Below, piece after piece: positions 62,650 through 64,000 of a stretch of DNA of 64,000 bases. The stretch is from Alligator mississippiensis (Eukaryota > Chordata > Crocodylia > Alligatoridae), in the NCBI RefSeq assembly GCF_030867095.1, contig NC_081826.1, positions 250,956,251 to 251,020,250 of the forward strand, written 5' to 3'. Made by a program: the position numbers and the translations under genes. How positions within the stretch are numbered: position 1 is the stretch's first letter; each line of letters opens with the position of its first letter. Below the pieces are notes generated by a model. It had not been told where the DNA came from, made no database searches, and saw nothing but the letters and a program-made list of their open reading frames with translations.

Positions 62650-62985
62650 GTTGCCAAAACCAAAGAGTACTTATACACATGATGGACCTCTGCTCCGACA
62701 CATGCTAACTGACACATCAGAGCAGTCTGCTGGAACATGCTAATCAGTGCACTCCAGCAGCCTCCATGTCACATGTACTTGGCGTCCCCACATTTCAAAT
62801 TAGCAACAGAGGTTCTTTAACTAAAGCTTGTTTGACAAGCTTTAGTTAAAAGTGCACCTGCCACCATTTTGAAGCACAGATGCTGAATACATGCGAGGCT
62901 ATGGGAACTTTAACTACAGCAATTCTCAGAGCTGCTCTAATTAAAGTGTCCCCCCCCCGAGCACATGTATAGATGCGCAAAGAGA
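62650..62985. repeat. MITE-like repeat with perfect hairpin
   Basis: Probably a short non-autonomous DNA element. At its centre 62816-62850 is a perfect inverted repeat: 16-nt arms starting TTTAACTAAAGC around a TTG loop. Its right end (TAATTAAAGTG, a C run, GAGCACATGTA) is shared with the repeat near 4940-4980. Borders are approximate and the family is not identified. Confidence 0.5.
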
Positions 62986-63058
62986 TTTAGTCAAGTCTGT
63001 AATTCATAACAAGCTAACTATATGCATCTGGGAGTGTGTATTGGGACAAACCACAGCC

Positions 63059-63636
63059 CAGGGATTCTCAAACTTTAGATTCAGGTAAACTCTCTGTCCA
63101 TACACTTTTTTGTTTTGTTTTGTTTTTTAAATGTGGCAGCACCCTGGTAAAGAACCACTGCTGCGCTGCATCAGCTTACCTTAGTGGTACTCACTGGGGT
63201 GCTGTCACTGCTGCCCAGCCACGGAACTGTCCCACGCACTTCGTGCACAACTAGATAAGCCTAAAGCAGGCAAGAGAATGCAGTCTTGCTGCAGCCCTTC
63301 CCAGTTCAGTACCCACTCCCCGCAGCCATGCTCCTCCTGAATGGAAACAAAGCTACACAGAACAGGTCTAACTGCCCCACGTGCCTTTGTTTCCAGGACC
63401 AGCATGGGGGGGGGGGGGGAAAGAGGAGGGAAGGGTCAGACTGTGAAGGGCTGCAGCAGGGCTCCTGCCTTGCTTTCAGTTTATCCAATAACCCAAATCC
63501 AGGCAAGGAACACATGCTTGTGCTGCATTCCTTCCTGATCCGGCTGTGGGGCTATTGCACCTGGTTGCTGTGGTGGTTGTATCTGTGGCGAGGCACTCCT
63601 GAAACAGTCTTGGAGCCCCTCAATTGAGCGCTACTG
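63059..63636. mobile_element. non-autonomous hAT-type element, second copy
   Basis: It begins CAGGGATTCTCAAACTTTAG and ends CAATTGAGCGCTACTG, a decayed inverted-repeat pair. The flanks CCACAGCC (63051-63058) and CCATAGCA (63637-63644) agree at six of eight bases, fitting an old 8-bp hAT duplication. The interior shares GCCTAAAGCAGGCA, CTCCTCCTG and CCTTTGTTTCCAGGAC with the copy at 10378-10695. It has a G run at 63406-63418 and no transposase. Confidence 0.75.
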
Positions 63637-63644
63637 CCATAGCA

Positions 63645-64000
63645 CATAAAACTTTCAGGGAAGTAAGTTAACAGTGTTTCAAGAAGCAACCAGCCGCTGG
63701 CAACATGTAGGACACGTGCACCCCCTGGAAGTGCCAGCTGCAAAACCAAAGTGCACTTCTGGTTTCGCTGCTGGCTTGGCAATCGCCACTGGGGGACCTC
63801 CCCGTCAGTGATCTGGTGCCACCCCAGACTCGGGAGGCACCAGTCACCCATGAATCCAGCAAGACAGAATTTGAATCAGTATTGATGCAGATATGTTTTA
63901 AGAACTGTTTAGGATGTGAACTACAAAAACTTAAGCACCAAGCCTTTGCAGGATAAGACGTATCTATGTTTTGAAACTACTGGATTGCCTCAGTATGCAA
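63645..64000. other. right edge, no feature recognised
   Basis: A mixed-composition end of the window, part GC-rich, presumably still ZFYVE16 intron. No exon, RNA gene or classified repeat was found. Confidence 0.4.

Noticed and set aside
61842-64000. Further upstream ZFYVE16 exon
   Set aside because: No minus-strand segment with splice sites in the right phase and endofin-like sequence could be found.

Overview
This is vertebrate nuclear DNA: AT-rich, intron-dominated, with no operons or prokaryote-style gene packing. The CR1 LINE copies end in TATGAAACTATG-type tails, four Penelope-like insertions are present, and there are many LTRs and hAT relics. Together these suggest a sauropsid, most likely a crocodilian. 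The species is inference; only 'sauropsid-like' is firm.

Two host genes lie on the minus strand, head to tail. The right part (54303-61841) holds the last eight coding exons visible of ZFYVE16 (endofin), coding for the C-terminal ~337 residues of this FYVE-family endosomal protein; its 5' part lies beyond the window. About 4.1 kb downstream a CpG island (about 50030-50530) carries the first coding exon of FAM151B. The other five exons lie at 46846-46971, 44972-45137, 23961-24178, 20663-20798 and 15059-15212. All splice phases agree and give a complete 272-residue protein, close to the mammalian length. The order ZFYVE16 then FAM151B on one strand matches the mammalian arrangement as I recall it, and separates this gene from its paralogue ZFYVE9.

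The rest is mostly transposon DNA in and around the FAM151B introns. There are CR1 LINEs (2425-3717, 5622-6953, 24360-26607 minus, 29110-32136, 38286-38512, plus older relics). There are six solo LTRs, five with perfect 5-bp target duplications, and no proviral interior was seen. hAT-type non-autonomous DNA transposons occur at 10378-10695, 16770-18530 (split by an LTR), 18763-19446, 26963-28755 and 63059-63636.

The most interesting layer is one Penelope-like element (PLE) family in four copies. Each is bounded by a target duplication of about 11-15 bp, its ends are inverted copies of one another, and the best copy keeps a GIY-YIG endonuclease reading frame (37150-37863). One inverted end carries a hammerhead-ribozyme-like core on the minus strand about 1.5 kb beyond the FAM151B stop codon. 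Another copy (47526-47745) is almost nothing but a near-perfect palindrome in FAM151B intron 1.
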